This document shows positions 51,644 through 60,009 of a stretch of DNA of 64,000 bases, one piece after another. The translations under genes and the position numbers were made by a program. Position 1 is the first letter of the stretch, and every line of letters begins with the position of its first letter. The stretch is from Achromobacter sp. Bel. Lineage in GTDB: Bacteria > Pseudomonadota > Gammaproteobacteria > Burkholderiales > Burkholderiaceae_B. The DNA lies in contig NZ_JABBJN010000011.1 in NCBI RefSeq assembly GCF_012928505.1, positions 62,001 through 126,000 on the forward strand, read 5' to 3'. A model generated the notes under the pieces. The model did no database searches. It saw nothing but the letters and a program-made list of their open reading frames with translations, and was not told where the DNA came from.

Positions 51644-52759
51644 ATGCACAGCGCGGTCATCATCGGCGGAGGGTTTTATGGCGTAGCCATCGCGGTCTAT
51701 CTGGCCAGACAGCGAGGCCTGAAACGCATTTTGCTGGTCGAGCGTGAGGCGTCGTTGCTTTCCCGTGCCTCCTACAACAACCAGGCCCGGGTCCACAATG
51801 GCTATCACTATCCACGCAGCTATACGACCGCCTATCGCAGCCGGGTGAATCTACCGCGCTTCGTGCGCGATTGGCCCGCCGCCATCAAGCAGGATTTCAC
51901 CAAGCTGTATGCGATCGCTCGGCGCAATTCCAAGGTCACGGCCAAGCAGTTCGAGCGATTCTGCCGCGAAATCGGCGCAAGGCTTCAGCCTGTCGACCGG
52001 GGGTTGCGCACTTTGTTCGATCCGCGTCTGATCGAAGAGGTATTTCTGGTGGACGAATACGCCTTTGACACCGGCAAGCTGGCGCAATGGGCGATTGACG
52101 AACTGAGCGCTGCAGGCGTGGAGCTGCGCTTGCAGACCCGGGTGACGGAGATTGCCCAAGGGCCGGAGGACCGTTTGCAGCTGGTGCTGGAGCCGCAGCA
52201 TGGGGATTCTGAGCGTATCTCCTGCCGCTACGCTTTCAATTGCACCTATAGCGGTTTGAACCAATTCCGGGGGGACGCGCCGATGAGCCGGGCGGGATTG
52301 AAGCAGGAAATCAGCGAAATGGCCTTGATGCAGATGCCCGCCGCATTGAATGGCCTGGGCATTACCGTGATGGACGGCCCTTTTTTTTCGATGATGCCCT
52401 TCCCGGCCAGAGGCCTGCACACCCTGTCCCATGTGCGCTATACGCCGCATTTGCACTGGAAGGACGAACAAGGCCTTGATCCATACCAGAAACTGGCCAG
52501 TTATCAGCAGGATAGCCGCGTAGACCGAATGGTCCGCGACGCGGGGCGCTACCTGCCGGCGATACTGCAGGCAAAGTACGTGGAGTCGTTGTTCGAGGTC
52601 AAGACCGTATTAATAAAGAACGAGAGCGACGATGGCCGCCCGATTCTGTTCGAAAAGCACGCGGAGTACCCCGGCTGCTATTCGGTGCTGGGCGGAAAGA
52701 TCGACAACATCTATGACGTCATGGAGAGGCTGGATCTTGAGAGGTTTGCAGTTGAATAA
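51644..52759 (+). CDS. FAD-dependent oxidoreductase (DAO/UGM-like fold)
   Basis: A 371-residue flavoprotein with a Rossmann dinucleotide motif at the very N-terminus (VIIGGGFYGVAIAVYLARQR) and a DAO-type second glycine region. ARVHNGYHYPRSYTTAYRSR is a distinctive motif after the FAD helix. The C-terminus has VLGGKIDNIYDVMERL. No membrane helix or signal is seen, so it is cytoplasmic. In this operon it probably oxidises or rearranges a sugar nucleotide or lipid-linked sugar; UDP-galactopyranose mutase and sugar oxidases are possible analogues, but no substrate can be named. Confidence 0.72.
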   Translation: MHSAVIIGGGFYGVAIAVYLARQRGLKRILLVEREASLLSRASYNNQARVHNGYHYPRSYTTAYRSRVNLPRFVRDWPAAIKQDFTKLYAIARRNSKVTAKQFERFCREIGARLQPVDRGLRTLFDPRLIEEVFLVDEYAFDTGKLAQWAIDELSAAGVELRLQTRVTEIAQGPEDRLQLVLEPQHGDSERISCRYAFNCTYSGLNQFRGDAPMSRAGLKQEISEMALMQMPAALNGLGITVMDGPFFSMMPFPARGLHTLSHVRYTPHLHWKDEQGLDPYQKLASYQQDSRVDRMVRDAGRYLPAILQAKYVESLFEVKTVLIKNESDDGRPILFEKHAEYPGCYSVLGGKIDNIYDVMERLDLERFAVE

Positions 52760-52760
52760 A

Positions 52761-54065
52761 ATGGCTCAAGCCGTTTTTGTCGTCGTCGCCACCGCCCTGG
52801 CCGCCGTCGCCTGCTATCTCTATTTTCCGGGAGCCATGACCTGGGACAGCTTTGACCAGCTGCGGCAGGCGCGTGTGAACGAATACAGTGACTGGCAGCC
52901 GCCGGCGATGGCCTATCTGTGGCGCCATCTGCTGTGGCTGCAGGATGGCCCGGGCGTCATGCTGGTCTTTCACGTCTCCATGCTGTGCCTGGCGTCCGTT
53001 CTGCTTTGCGCGTGGGGCATCCGTCAGGGCGCGCGCTTTGGCGCGGTGTTCGCCCTGATTCCCCTTCTTCCCTGGGTCGTGAACTTCGAGTTTGTGATCT
53101 GGAAGGATATGGGCATGGCATACGCATGGTTGCTCGCGGCTGCCATCGCGATCTTTTACGCCGACCGGGAAAGGTTTCCGCTGGCGGCGGCTATCGCCGT
53201 GTTGGGGTGCTTCCTGTATGGATTTCTGGTGCGGGCGAACTCTCCCGCAGGCGCCATATTCTTCTTGCCGTTTCTCGCCTCCTGCATTTTCAAAAGAAAA
53301 TCCTTGCTGTTCTATGGGCTCAATGCCCTCTGCGTGGTGCTGGCGTTCCTGGTCCTGCCCAAAATGTTCAATACATGGGTAGCCGCCGAATCCCGTCATC
53401 CGACCAGCTATGTCATGTTTGACGATCTGGTGGCGTTGCGCCTGGCGGGTGTGACGGGCGATGCCAGTATCCTCTCCGCGGACGATCTGGCACGCGTGAC
53501 ATCCTGCGATCTCTGGAACAAGGGAGAAGTGGGTTCGGCGTTCTGCATCGGCGACACGTTCGAAGACCTTCGTGCCAACCGCTATTCCGAATTGAAGGCG
53601 GAGTGGCTGTCGGTCGTGCCGAACCACCTCGGCAAGTACCTCGCCTATCGGCTAGGCGCCTTCATGACCTTGTTGAGATCGCCAAACAGCGAGACTTACT
53701 ACATCAGCGAATTCCGGGTGCCGAAACCGCCGTATCTTGTCGGCGCCGACACGCAGTCGCCTTCACCCGGCGCCGCCTGGATCGAGGACTACGTCGCCCG
53801 TGCCGCCCAGGCGCTTCCGATGCTTTTCAAACCGTATTTCTGGCTCGCGCTTTCATTGCTGCTTGCCGGGCTGATGAAGGTTTCGCTGAGGCGGCATTCC
53901 CCGCCCTACTATCTGTTGCCGCTGTCGGGGGTGTCGTACCTGGTCGGATTCCTTCCGATCACCCCGGCCGGAGATTTTCGCTATGCCTATTGGCTATGCC
54001 TTATCGCCACGGTATCGCTGATGCTATATCTTGTACTGATCTTGTCTCGCGGTAGAACGACATGA
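52761..54065 (+). CDS. polytopic membrane protein, possible GT-C glycosyltransferase
   Basis: A 434-residue protein with about ten hydrophobic segments. The first loop has YFPGAMTWDSFDQLRQAR and then YSDWQPPAMAYLWRHLL, an acidic periplasmic loop and DWxPP motif of the type seen in GT-C transferases (ArnT/GtrC-like enzymes that use polyprenyl-phosphate sugars). A large soluble loop lies between residues ~235 and 345. ATG 52761 lies one base after the FAD gene stop; a TTG at 52752 has better spacing from GAGAGG and may be the true start. No exact family recognised. Confidence 0.6.
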   Translation: MAQAVFVVVATALAAVACYLYFPGAMTWDSFDQLRQARVNEYSDWQPPAMAYLWRHLLWLQDGPGVMLVFHVSMLCLASVLLCAWGIRQGARFGAVFALIPLLPWVVNFEFVIWKDMGMAYAWLLAAAIAIFYADRERFPLAAAIAVLGCFLYGFLVRANSPAGAIFFLPFLASCIFKRKSLLFYGLNALCVVLAFLVLPKMFNTWVAAESRHPTSYVMFDDLVALRLAGVTGDASILSADDLARVTSCDLWNKGEVGSAFCIGDTFEDLRANRYSELKAEWLSVVPNHLGKYLAYRLGAFMTLLRSPNSETYYISEFRVPKPPYLVGADTQSPSPGAAWIEDYVARAAQALPMLFKPYFWLALSLLLAGLMKVSLRRHSPPYYLLPLSGVSYLVGFLPITPAGDFRYAYWLCLIATVSLMLYLVLILSRGRTT

Positions 54066-54841
54066 ATGCGTTGATTGGTTTTTCCGGCTTTGTCGGCAGT
54101 ACGCTGCTCAAGCAGACGGCTTTCGAGCATCTGTACCGATCGACCAATATCGGCGATATCGAAGGAAGGACCTTCGATACGATCGTCTGCGCCGGCGCGC
54201 CTGCCCAGAAATGGCTGGCCAACCGCGATCCCGCGGCCGACCGTGAAAAGATCGATGGACTGATCGGCCACTTGAAGACGGTCCAGTGCAAACGGTTCAT
54301 ATTGATCAGCACCGTGGATGTGTTCAAGAACCCTGTCGGCGTCGATGAGCTCACGCCGGTAGATATGGATGGCTTGCATGCCTACGGCCTGCACCGTCGT
54401 CAGCTGGAGCAATTCGTCGAGACGACGTTTCCTGGCCATCTGATCGTCCGCCTGCCAGGTCTGGTCGGCCCCGGGTTGCGCAAGAACGTCATCTTCGATT
54501 TTCTGAATGGAAACAACCTGCATTCCATCGAAAGCCGCGGCGTGTTCCAGTTCTATCCCATGATCAACCTCTGGTACGACATCGAACTTGCCTTGCAGGC
54601 CGGCCTGCACCTGGTGCACCTGACTGCGGAGCCCATCAGCGTGAGCCAGGTGTCATCGCAAGGGTTCGGCAAGGCATTCGAACAGGAATTGGACGGTACG
54701 CCGGCGCGCTATGACATGCGTTCGCGCCACGCCGGCGTCTTCGGGGCGGCGGGCGACTATCAATACACGGCCAGAGAGACCTTGCAAGCCATTCGCGCTT
54801 ATGCTCAATCCGAAGCCGTGAGTCTGGACCCGGGGGCATGA
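54062..54841 (+). CDS. NAD(P)-binding SDR-type epimerase/dehydratase-like protein
   Basis: A 259-residue extended-SDR-like protein. The glycine motif is shortened to IGFSGFVGSTLLKQ (GxxGxxG). The catalytic Ser/Thr-Tyr region is ILISTVDVFKNP and HAYGLHRRQLEQFVE, where the canonical YxxxK reads Y-G-L-H-R, with Arg for Lys. RLPGLVGPGLRKNVIFDFLN is the substrate loop. Either a divergent enzyme or a sugar-binding relative. ATGA overlap with the membrane protein stop. Confidence 0.7.
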   Translation: MNALIGFSGFVGSTLLKQTAFEHLYRSTNIGDIEGRTFDTIVCAGAPAQKWLANRDPAADREKIDGLIGHLKTVQCKRFILISTVDVFKNPVGVDELTPVDMDGLHAYGLHRRQLEQFVETTFPGHLIVRLPGLVGPGLRKNVIFDFLNGNNLHSIESRGVFQFYPMINLWYDIELALQAGLHLVHLTAEPISVSQVSSQGFGKAFEQELDGTPARYDMRSRHAGVFGAAGDYQYTARETLQAIRAYAQSEAVSLDPGA

Positions 54842-55680
54842 ACGTGAGGCTGGCCATTTCCAATATCGCCTGGGACGTCGCGGAAGACGCTGCCGTTTCC
54901 CGGTTGCTGGGGCGCCATGGCATCGACGCGATCGATGTGGCGCCGGGCAAGTATTTTCCTGATCCGCGCCAAGCCAGCGATCAGGCGATTGCCCGGGTCA
55001 AGCACTGGTGGGCGGACCAGGGCATCGAAATCACCGGAATGCAGGCGTTGTTGTTCGGCACCACCGGCTTGAACGTGTTCGGGCTGCCCGCCGTTCAAAC
55101 CGCGTTGCTGGACCACCTGGCCGCCGTGTGCCGCATCGCTTGCGGCCTGGGCGCAGTGCGCGTGGTATTTGGTTCACCCAAGAACCGGATTCGCGCCGGG
55201 CTGAGCGACGACGCCTCCACGGCTGTAGCCCTGTCCTTCTTTCGGCGCCTGGGCGATGTGGCGGACGCGCATGGCGTCCTGATATGCCTGGAGCCCAATC
55301 CGACCTGTTACGGCGCCGATTTCATGACGACAAGCGCCGAGACCGCGCAAGTGGTCGAGGCGGTGGCGCATCCCGCGATCAGGATGCAGTTCGACACCGG
55401 CGCGCTGACGATCAACGATGAAAATCCGGCTCAGGTGCTGGATCGGTTCGGCGCGCTGATTGGCCACGTGCATGCCAGCGAACCGGGTTTGCTGCCCCTG
55501 GGCGATGGTGCGTGCGATCATGCCGCCATGCATGCGGCGCTGGCCACGACGCTACCTCGTCATCCGGTATGCATCGAGATGGTCGCGACGACGGCCGAAC
55601 CGCACCTGGCCAGTATCGAGCGGGCCCTGAAGACGGCCATCGCCAACTATCGGCCGGAAACGGCGGGCGCAATCCGATGA
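54838..55680 (+). CDS. sugar phosphate isomerase/epimerase-like TIM-barrel protein
   Basis: A 280-residue AP-endonuclease-2/xylose-isomerase-like TIM barrel. Metal ligands are visible: Glu in LICLEPNPTCYGAD, Asp in MQFDTGALTIND, His in IGHVHASEPG and Glu in VCIEMVATT. It could isomerise or epimerise a keto-sugar or inositol derivative. ATGA overlap with the SDR gene and with the next gene. Substrate unknown; it presumably modifies the same sugar as the FAD and SDR enzymes. Confidence 0.78.
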   Translation: MNVRLAISNIAWDVAEDAAVSRLLGRHGIDAIDVAPGKYFPDPRQASDQAIARVKHWWADQGIEITGMQALLFGTTGLNVFGLPAVQTALLDHLAAVCRIACGLGAVRVVFGSPKNRIRAGLSDDASTAVALSFFRRLGDVADAHGVLICLEPNPTCYGADFMTTSAETAQVVEAVAHPAIRMQFDTGALTINDENPAQVLDRFGALIGHVHASEPGLLPLGDGACDHAAMHAALATTLPRHPVCIEMVATTAEPHLASIERALKTAIANYRPETAGAIR

Positions 55681-56033
55681 AATGGCTGATCCTCATTCTG
55701 GGCATCGTGTCCAACGCGTCGGCCAGTGTGCTGGTCAAGATGGCCATGATGCCGCCGCGTCAGTTCCCCTCGCTGGGGGATCCCAAGGCCGCGTTGAGCA
55801 ACTGGCCTTTCTGGTTGGGATTGGCGCTCTATGGCGGGGCTTTCCTGCTTTATGCCGCGGCGCTGGCTCGCCTGCCTTTGAATGTGGCTCACCCGGTTCT
55901 GACCTCGGGCGCGGTGGCCACGGTTGCGCTGTTGTCGGTAGTGCTGTTTCGCGAACCTTTTCATTGGACGACCGCGCTCGGCATCTTGATGGTGATTGGC
56001 GGCGTTCTCCTGATCACCGCGCGTGTGAATTGA
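55677..56033 (+). CDS. SMR/EmrE-like four-helix membrane protein, possible flippase
   Basis: A 118-residue protein with four hydrophobic helices: LILILGIVSNASASVLVKMA, WPFWLGLALYGGAFLLYAAA, VLTSGAVATVALLSVVLF, ALGILMVIGGVLLI. The sequence LPLNVAHPVLTSGAVA is the SMR-type signature region. It resembles ArnE/ArnF-type subunits that flip undecaprenyl-phosphate sugars, fitting a glycan operon; it could equally be a small drug exporter. ATG overlaps the preceding stop (ATGA). Confidence 0.75.
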   Translation: MKWLILILGIVSNASASVLVKMAMMPPRQFPSLGDPKAALSNWPFWLGLALYGGAFLLYAAALARLPLNVAHPVLTSGAVATVALLSVVLFREPFHWTTALGILMVIGGVLLITARVN

Positions 56034-56040
56034 CCAGACC

Positions 56041-56877
56041 ATGACCCAACCTGCACAGCTTGCTCCAGAGGCACGTGCCACCTGGCAAGTCCCGGCGTTC
56101 GAGACACGACTTTCGCAAGGCCGCCTGCATCCCTGGTGCGTGGTGATTCCGGTCATCAATGAGGGTGCTCGAATCCGGAACTTGCTTGCGCGGATGGCGG
56201 CACTGAACATCGACGGCCTGGCCGACATCATCATTGTGGACGGCGGCAGCAAGGATGGCTCGTTGGAATTGAGCTTCCTTAAGCAGATGGGGGTTCGAGA
56301 CCTGCTGCTCAAAACCGGACCGGGAAAACTCAGCGCCCAACTCCGATGCGCCTATGCCTACGCCCTGGACCAGGGTTATGAAGGCATCGTAACGATCGAC
56401 GGGAATGACAAGGATGATCCGGAGGCCATTCCCCGCTTCATTGACATGCTCGCGCGCGGCTTTGATTTTGTGCAAGCCTCACGCTTCGTAAAAGGCGGTG
56501 TGGCCGAAAACACGCCCGCCTCGCGAGACCTGGCGATACGGTTCATTCACGCTCCGATGCTGAGTCTGTTTTCGGGCTTTCGCTGGACCGATACCACGCA
56601 GGGTTTTCGCGCCTACAGCCGAAAATTGTTGCTCGATCCCGCCGTGGCGCCCTTCCGCGACGTGTTCATGAGCTATGAATTGCTGGCCTATTTGTCGTAT
56701 CGGGCGCCGAAGTTGGCGTATCGCTGCGTCGAAATTCCGACCGTGCGCAGGTATCCCAAGGGTGAAGTGCCCACCAAGATCAGCGCGTTCAAAGGCAATC
56801 TGGCGGTGCTTGCCACCTTGTTCCGGGCTTGCTTCGGGCGCTACAACCCGACGAAATCGACACGGACCGGCGGCTGA
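56041..56877 (+). CDS. family-2 glycosyltransferase, DPM1-like, without membrane helices
   Basis: A 278-residue soluble GT2. VVIPVINEGARIRNLL starts the fold, ADIIIVDGGSKDGSLEL binds the nucleotide, and IVTIDGNDKDDPEAIPRFID is the catalytic acidic motif, as in dolichol/polyprenyl-phosphate sugar synthases. FVQASRFVKGG and TDTTQGFRAYSRKLL complete the DPM1 pattern. It probably makes the lipid-linked sugar that the SMR-like protein flips and the polytopic protein uses. Last gene of the operon, ending before the AT-rich dyad region. Confidence 0.82.
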   Translation: MTQPAQLAPEARATWQVPAFETRLSQGRLHPWCVVIPVINEGARIRNLLARMAALNIDGLADIIIVDGGSKDGSLELSFLKQMGVRDLLLKTGPGKLSAQLRCAYAYALDQGYEGIVTIDGNDKDDPEAIPRFIDMLARGFDFVQASRFVKGGVAENTPASRDLAIRFIHAPMLSLFSGFRWTDTTQGFRAYSRKLLLDPAVAPFRDVFMSYELLAYLSYRAPKLAYRCVEIPTVRRYPKGEVPTKISAFKGNLAVLATLFRACFGRYNPTKSTRTGG

Positions 56878-56967
56878 TCACGCACGCTATCGGTATGCGG
56901 CCCCTCGAATAAGCCGACATTTCGCAGGCCGATGAGCGAGCGCGCTCCGTCGGCGTGGTGGATCGCC

Positions 56968-57072
56968 ATCGATTTTAATCTTGATAATTTACTTTAACTA
57001 AATCACTTTAAGTGCCGATTAAAATCAAATAATAATCAATGGCTTAAGGCGATTAGTTAAAGTTGAATCGAT
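56968..57072. repeat. AT-rich region with interlocking inverted repeats
   Basis: Four dyads occur in about 105 bases. ATCGATT (56968-56974) pairs with AATCGAT (57066-57072). GATTTTAATC (56971-56980) pairs with GATTAAAATC (57017-57026). ACTTTAACTAA (56991-57001) pairs with TTAGTTAAAGT (57053-57063). CACTT-T-AAGTG (57004-57014) is a local palindrome. The 10-bp and 11-bp repeats overlap in such a way that their stems cannot nest, so the RNA could adopt alternative structures or a pseudoknot. The stretch is much richer in A and T than its surroundings and contains no gene. It lies between the glycan operon and the APC transporter. Confidence 0.75.
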
Positions 57073-57233
57073 AGTGAGACCAGGCACCGCGAGATGCCTG
57101 CATGGCTTTTTTCGGGAATACCCGAAGAAACTTTTCCGCGCTCGCATCGGTCGCAAATTGTTCAGGTTTCCGTCAGGTGCTTTCTCCGGCATCCGCCGCG
57201 CCTGAGACCCGCCGCCCCCCTGCGAGAGCCTCC

Positions 57234-58604
57234 ATGACACTGATCCGTCCGCGCGCCGCCGCGTTACCGACCCGTATGCCCCGTGAGGAGAAACCAGGGT
57301 TATCGGTGATGGACGCCACTGTGGTGCTGGTGGGCGTGGTGATCGGCATCGGCATCTTCGGTTTTCCGCCCCTGGTCGCGCAGCACGCCGGGTCCGAGGC
57401 CATGTACCTGGCGCTTTGGTGCGCGGGTGGACTGGTGATGCTGGTGGGCGCGCTGTGCTACGCGGAACTGGGCTCGGCCTACCCCGGCGCCGGTGGCGAA
57501 TACCTGTACCTGACCCGGGCCTGGGGGCCGCGCGTAGGCTTGATGTTCGCCTGGGCCCGCTGCACCGTGATCCAGACCGGCGCGATCGCGGTGGTCGCCT
57601 ACATCTACGGTGATTACGCGAATCGGCTGCTGCCGCTGGGCGCCCACGGCCCGGCCGTGCATGCCGCGATCTCGGTGGTGGCGCTGACCGCGCTGAACAT
57701 GGTCGGCACGCGCTATTCCAAACGCCTGCAATGGGTCTTCACCATGCTGACCCTGGCGGCATTGGGGGCGGTCCTCGTCGCCAGCCTGACGGCAATGGGC
57801 GACACGGCGGCCCCCTTCGCAACGCCCGCGCCCCTGGCGGGCAATGCGGCGGGCCTGATGGGGATGGGCATGGTGTTCGTGCTGCTGACTTACGGCGGAT
57901 GGAACGAAGCCGCCTATCTCAGCGGCGAACTGCGCGACCCGGGCCGCAACATGAGCCGGATGCTGCTGATCGGCACGGCGGTCGTGACGGGCGCCTATCT
58001 GTTGACCAATCTGGCGCTGCTGGAGATCTTCGGTTTGCAAGGCTTGCGCGACACGCCGGCGTTGGGCGCCGACGTCATGCAGCTGGCTGCGGGCCCTTAT
58101 GCCGCCGCCCTGCTCAGCCTGACTGTCTGCGCCACCGCGCTTAGCACCATCAACGGCACCATCATCACCGGTGCCCGCGTGTACTACGCCTTGGGCCGCG
58201 ACGTGCCGCGGCTGCACGCGCTGGCGGGCTGGAGCGCCCGCGACGATACGCCGGTCGCCGCGCTGCTGGCGCAAGGCGCGATCACCCTGCTGCTGGTGGG
58301 CCTGGGCGCCTTCAGTCAGAACAGCGTGCAGACGCTGGTGGCCTACACCGCGCCGGTGTTCTGGCTATTCATGCTGCTGGTGGCGGCCTCGGTGTGGCGC
58401 TTGCGGCAACGGGATCCAGAGCGTCCCCGGCCCTTTCGCGTGCCCCTCTATCCCCTGCCCCCGCTGCTGCTGGGCCTGACCTGCGCGGGGCTGGTCTATT
58501 CCAGCGCCGTCTACGCGGGCGCCGGCGCCCTGATCGGATTGGCGGTGCTGGCGGCAGGCATGCCCCTGCTGCGCTTGCTCAAACCTGCCCGGATGCCTGA
58601 CTAA
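57234..58604 (+). CDS. APC-family amino acid/polyamine permease
   Basis: A 456-residue, 12-segment permease of the APC superfamily. ATG 57234 is chosen after a weak GAGAG; the frame opens at 57102, but those residues are not conserved. Motifs: VVLVGVVIGIGIFGFPPLVA, LCYAELGSAYPGAGGEYLYL, LTYGGWNEAAYLSGELRDPG. Substrate may be an amino acid or organic amine; the sequence does not decide. It is followed 19 bases later by the exported methyltransferase gene and is probably co-transcribed with it. Confidence 0.88.
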   Translation: MTLIRPRAAALPTRMPREEKPGLSVMDATVVLVGVVIGIGIFGFPPLVAQHAGSEAMYLALWCAGGLVMLVGALCYAELGSAYPGAGGEYLYLTRAWGPRVGLMFAWARCTVIQTGAIAVVAYIYGDYANRLLPLGAHGPAVHAAISVVALTALNMVGTRYSKRLQWVFTMLTLAALGAVLVASLTAMGDTAAPFATPAPLAGNAAGLMGMGMVFVLLTYGGWNEAAYLSGELRDPGRNMSRMLLIGTAVVTGAYLLTNLALLEIFGLQGLRDTPALGADVMQLAAGPYAAALLSLTVCATALSTINGTIITGARVYYALGRDVPRLHALAGWSARDDTPVAALLAQGAITLLLVGLGAFSQNSVQTLVAYTAPVFWLFMLLVAASVWRLRQRDPERPRPFRVPLYPLPPLLLGLTCAGLVYSSAVYAGAGALIGLAVLAAGMPLLRLLKPARMPD

Positions 58605-58623
58605 CCCCCAAGGAGAGCCCATC

Positions 58624-59499
58624 ATGCAACCCTCCACGTCCCCCCTTGCCGCCGGCCGCCGCCTGCGCATGCCTCTCGCCCGAACCGCTGCGGCGGCCAC
58701 GGCCATGGCGCTGTCCCTGGCGTTCGCCGCCACGGCCGCCGCCCAGTCGGCGACCGCCCCGGGTGCAACGCCCGAAACCTCCAAAGACTACGTCCCGGAC
58801 GTCGGCCAGGAAGGCAAGGACGTGATCTGGGTGCCGACGCCGCAAACGTTGGTGGATAAGATGCTGGACATGGCCAAAGTCACGCCGAAGGACCGGCTGA
58901 TGGACCTGGGGTCCGGCGACGGCCGCACCGTGATCACGGCCGCCCAGCGCGGCCTGACCGCGCAAGGCATCGAATACAACCCCGATCTGGTCGAGTTGTC
59001 GCGCCGTAACGCGCAACGGGCCGGCGTCGCGGACCGCGCCACGTTCGTGGCAGCCGACCTGTTCCAGACCGATCTGTCCAAGGCGGACGTGATTACCATG
59101 TTCCTGCTGTCCACCATCAACGAAAAGCTGCGGCCCACGCTGCTGCAGCTGCCGCCGGGCACCCGGGTAGTGTCCAACACCTTCCGGATGGGCGACTGGG
59201 AACCCGATGCGTCCGAAACCGTTACCCAGGATTGTTCGACCTACTGCACCGCATTGCTGTGGATCGTGCCTGCCAAGGTCGACGGCAAATGGGAGGTGGA
59301 CGGCCAGACGCTGCATCTGACGCAGCAGTACCAGATGCTGTCGGGCAAGCTCGGCAAAGCGGACATTTCGGATGCCCGCCTGAAGGGCAACGAGATCTCG
59401 TTCAGCGCCAATGGCGTGCGCTATACCGGTGAGGTCAATGGCCAGACCATGAGCGGGACGGCGGCGGGCAAAGGCAGCTGGACCGCCCGGCGCAGTTGA
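58624..59499 (+). CDS. exported class-I SAM-methyltransferase-like protein
   Basis: A 291-residue protein. A long basic N-terminus and hydrophobic core (AAAATAMALSLAFAATAAAQ) form a signal peptide with cleavage near AAAQS. Residues ~75-200 hold a Rossmann methyltransferase fold: LMDLGSGDGRTVITAAQRGL (SAM motif I) and GIEYNPDLVELSRRNAQRAG (motif II). The C-terminal ~65 residues are beta-rich (GKWEVDGQTLHLTQQYQMLS onward). SAM is not expected in the periplasm, so either the fold has another ligand or the product is not exported. The AAGGAGA site supports the start. Confidence 0.75.
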   Translation: MQPSTSPLAAGRRLRMPLARTAAAATAMALSLAFAATAAAQSATAPGATPETSKDYVPDVGQEGKDVIWVPTPQTLVDKMLDMAKVTPKDRLMDLGSGDGRTVITAAQRGLTAQGIEYNPDLVELSRRNAQRAGVADRATFVAADLFQTDLSKADVITMFLLSTINEKLRPTLLQLPPGTRVVSNTFRMGDWEPDASETVTQDCSTYCTALLWIVPAKVDGKWEVDGQTLHLTQQYQMLSGKLGKADISDARLKGNEISFSANGVRYTGEVNGQTMSGTAAGKGSWTARRS

Positions 59500-59516
59500 C
59501 GCGTTTGACCGGTCCG

Positions 59517-59549
59517 CTTCTCATGCAATAGCATGCGTTGCATGAGAAG
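59517..59549. promoter_or_regulatory. 12-bp perfect palindrome over the Rrf2 start codon
   Basis: CTTCTCATGCAA (59517-59528) and TTGCATGAGAAG (59538-59549) are a perfect 12-bp inverted repeat with a 9-base spacer. The right arm contains the ATG at 59542 used by the Rrf2 gene. It is probably the autoregulatory operator. No Shine-Dalgarno lies in front of the ATG. Confidence 0.7.
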
Positions 59550-60006
59550 AGACAGCAAACTTTCGGGCGTGCTCCACGTTCTGTTGCACATGGCCGAGGC
59601 GCCCGGCCCCATGACGTCCGACGACCTGGGACGGGTCATGCAGACCAATCCCGTCGTCATCCGCCGCATCATGGCCGGATTGCGCGACCAAGGGCTGGTG
59701 CATTCCGAAAAGGGCCATGGCGGCGGCTGGACAATTTCGTGCGATTTCAACCGCGTGACGCTGCGCGACATCTACGAAGCCCTGGGCTCGCCCGAGATCT
59801 TCGCCATGGGCAACCGCAGCGAGTCGCCCGGCTGCCTGGTCGAAGCCGCCGTCAACAAGGCGCTGAACGGCGCTTTCGAAGACGCCGAAGCCCTGCTGAT
59901 GGCGCGGTTCGCCGGGGTGACGCTCGCCGCGCTCAGCAAGGATTTCCATGCCGGCATGCTGCGCCATGGCCGGGGGTTCAGCGAGGCGACGGCGCACGCC
60001 GAATGA
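59542..60006 (+). CDS. Rrf2-family transcriptional regulator
   Basis: A 154-residue Rrf2 regulator. The N-terminal winged helix begins [20 protein letters not shown] and includes [22 protein letters not shown] and the wing SEKGHGGGW. The C-terminal part lacks the three-Cys [Fe-S] cluster pattern of IscR/NsrR; only one Cys in that region ([10 protein letters not shown]) is seen, so a redox cluster is unlikely. ATG 59542 is preferred over 59533 because family members begin MRxDSxLS. Both lie in the palindrome. Target unknown; it may control itself and nearby genes. Confidence 0.85.
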   Translation: MRRDSKLSGVLHVLLHMAEAPGPMTSDDLGRVMQTNPVVIRRIMAGLRDQGLVHSEKGHGGGWTISCDFNRVTLRDIYEALGSPEIFAMGNRSESPGCLVEAAVNKALNGAFEDAEALLMARFAGVTLAALSKDFHAGMLRHGRGFSEATAHAE

Positions 60007-60009
60007 CGC

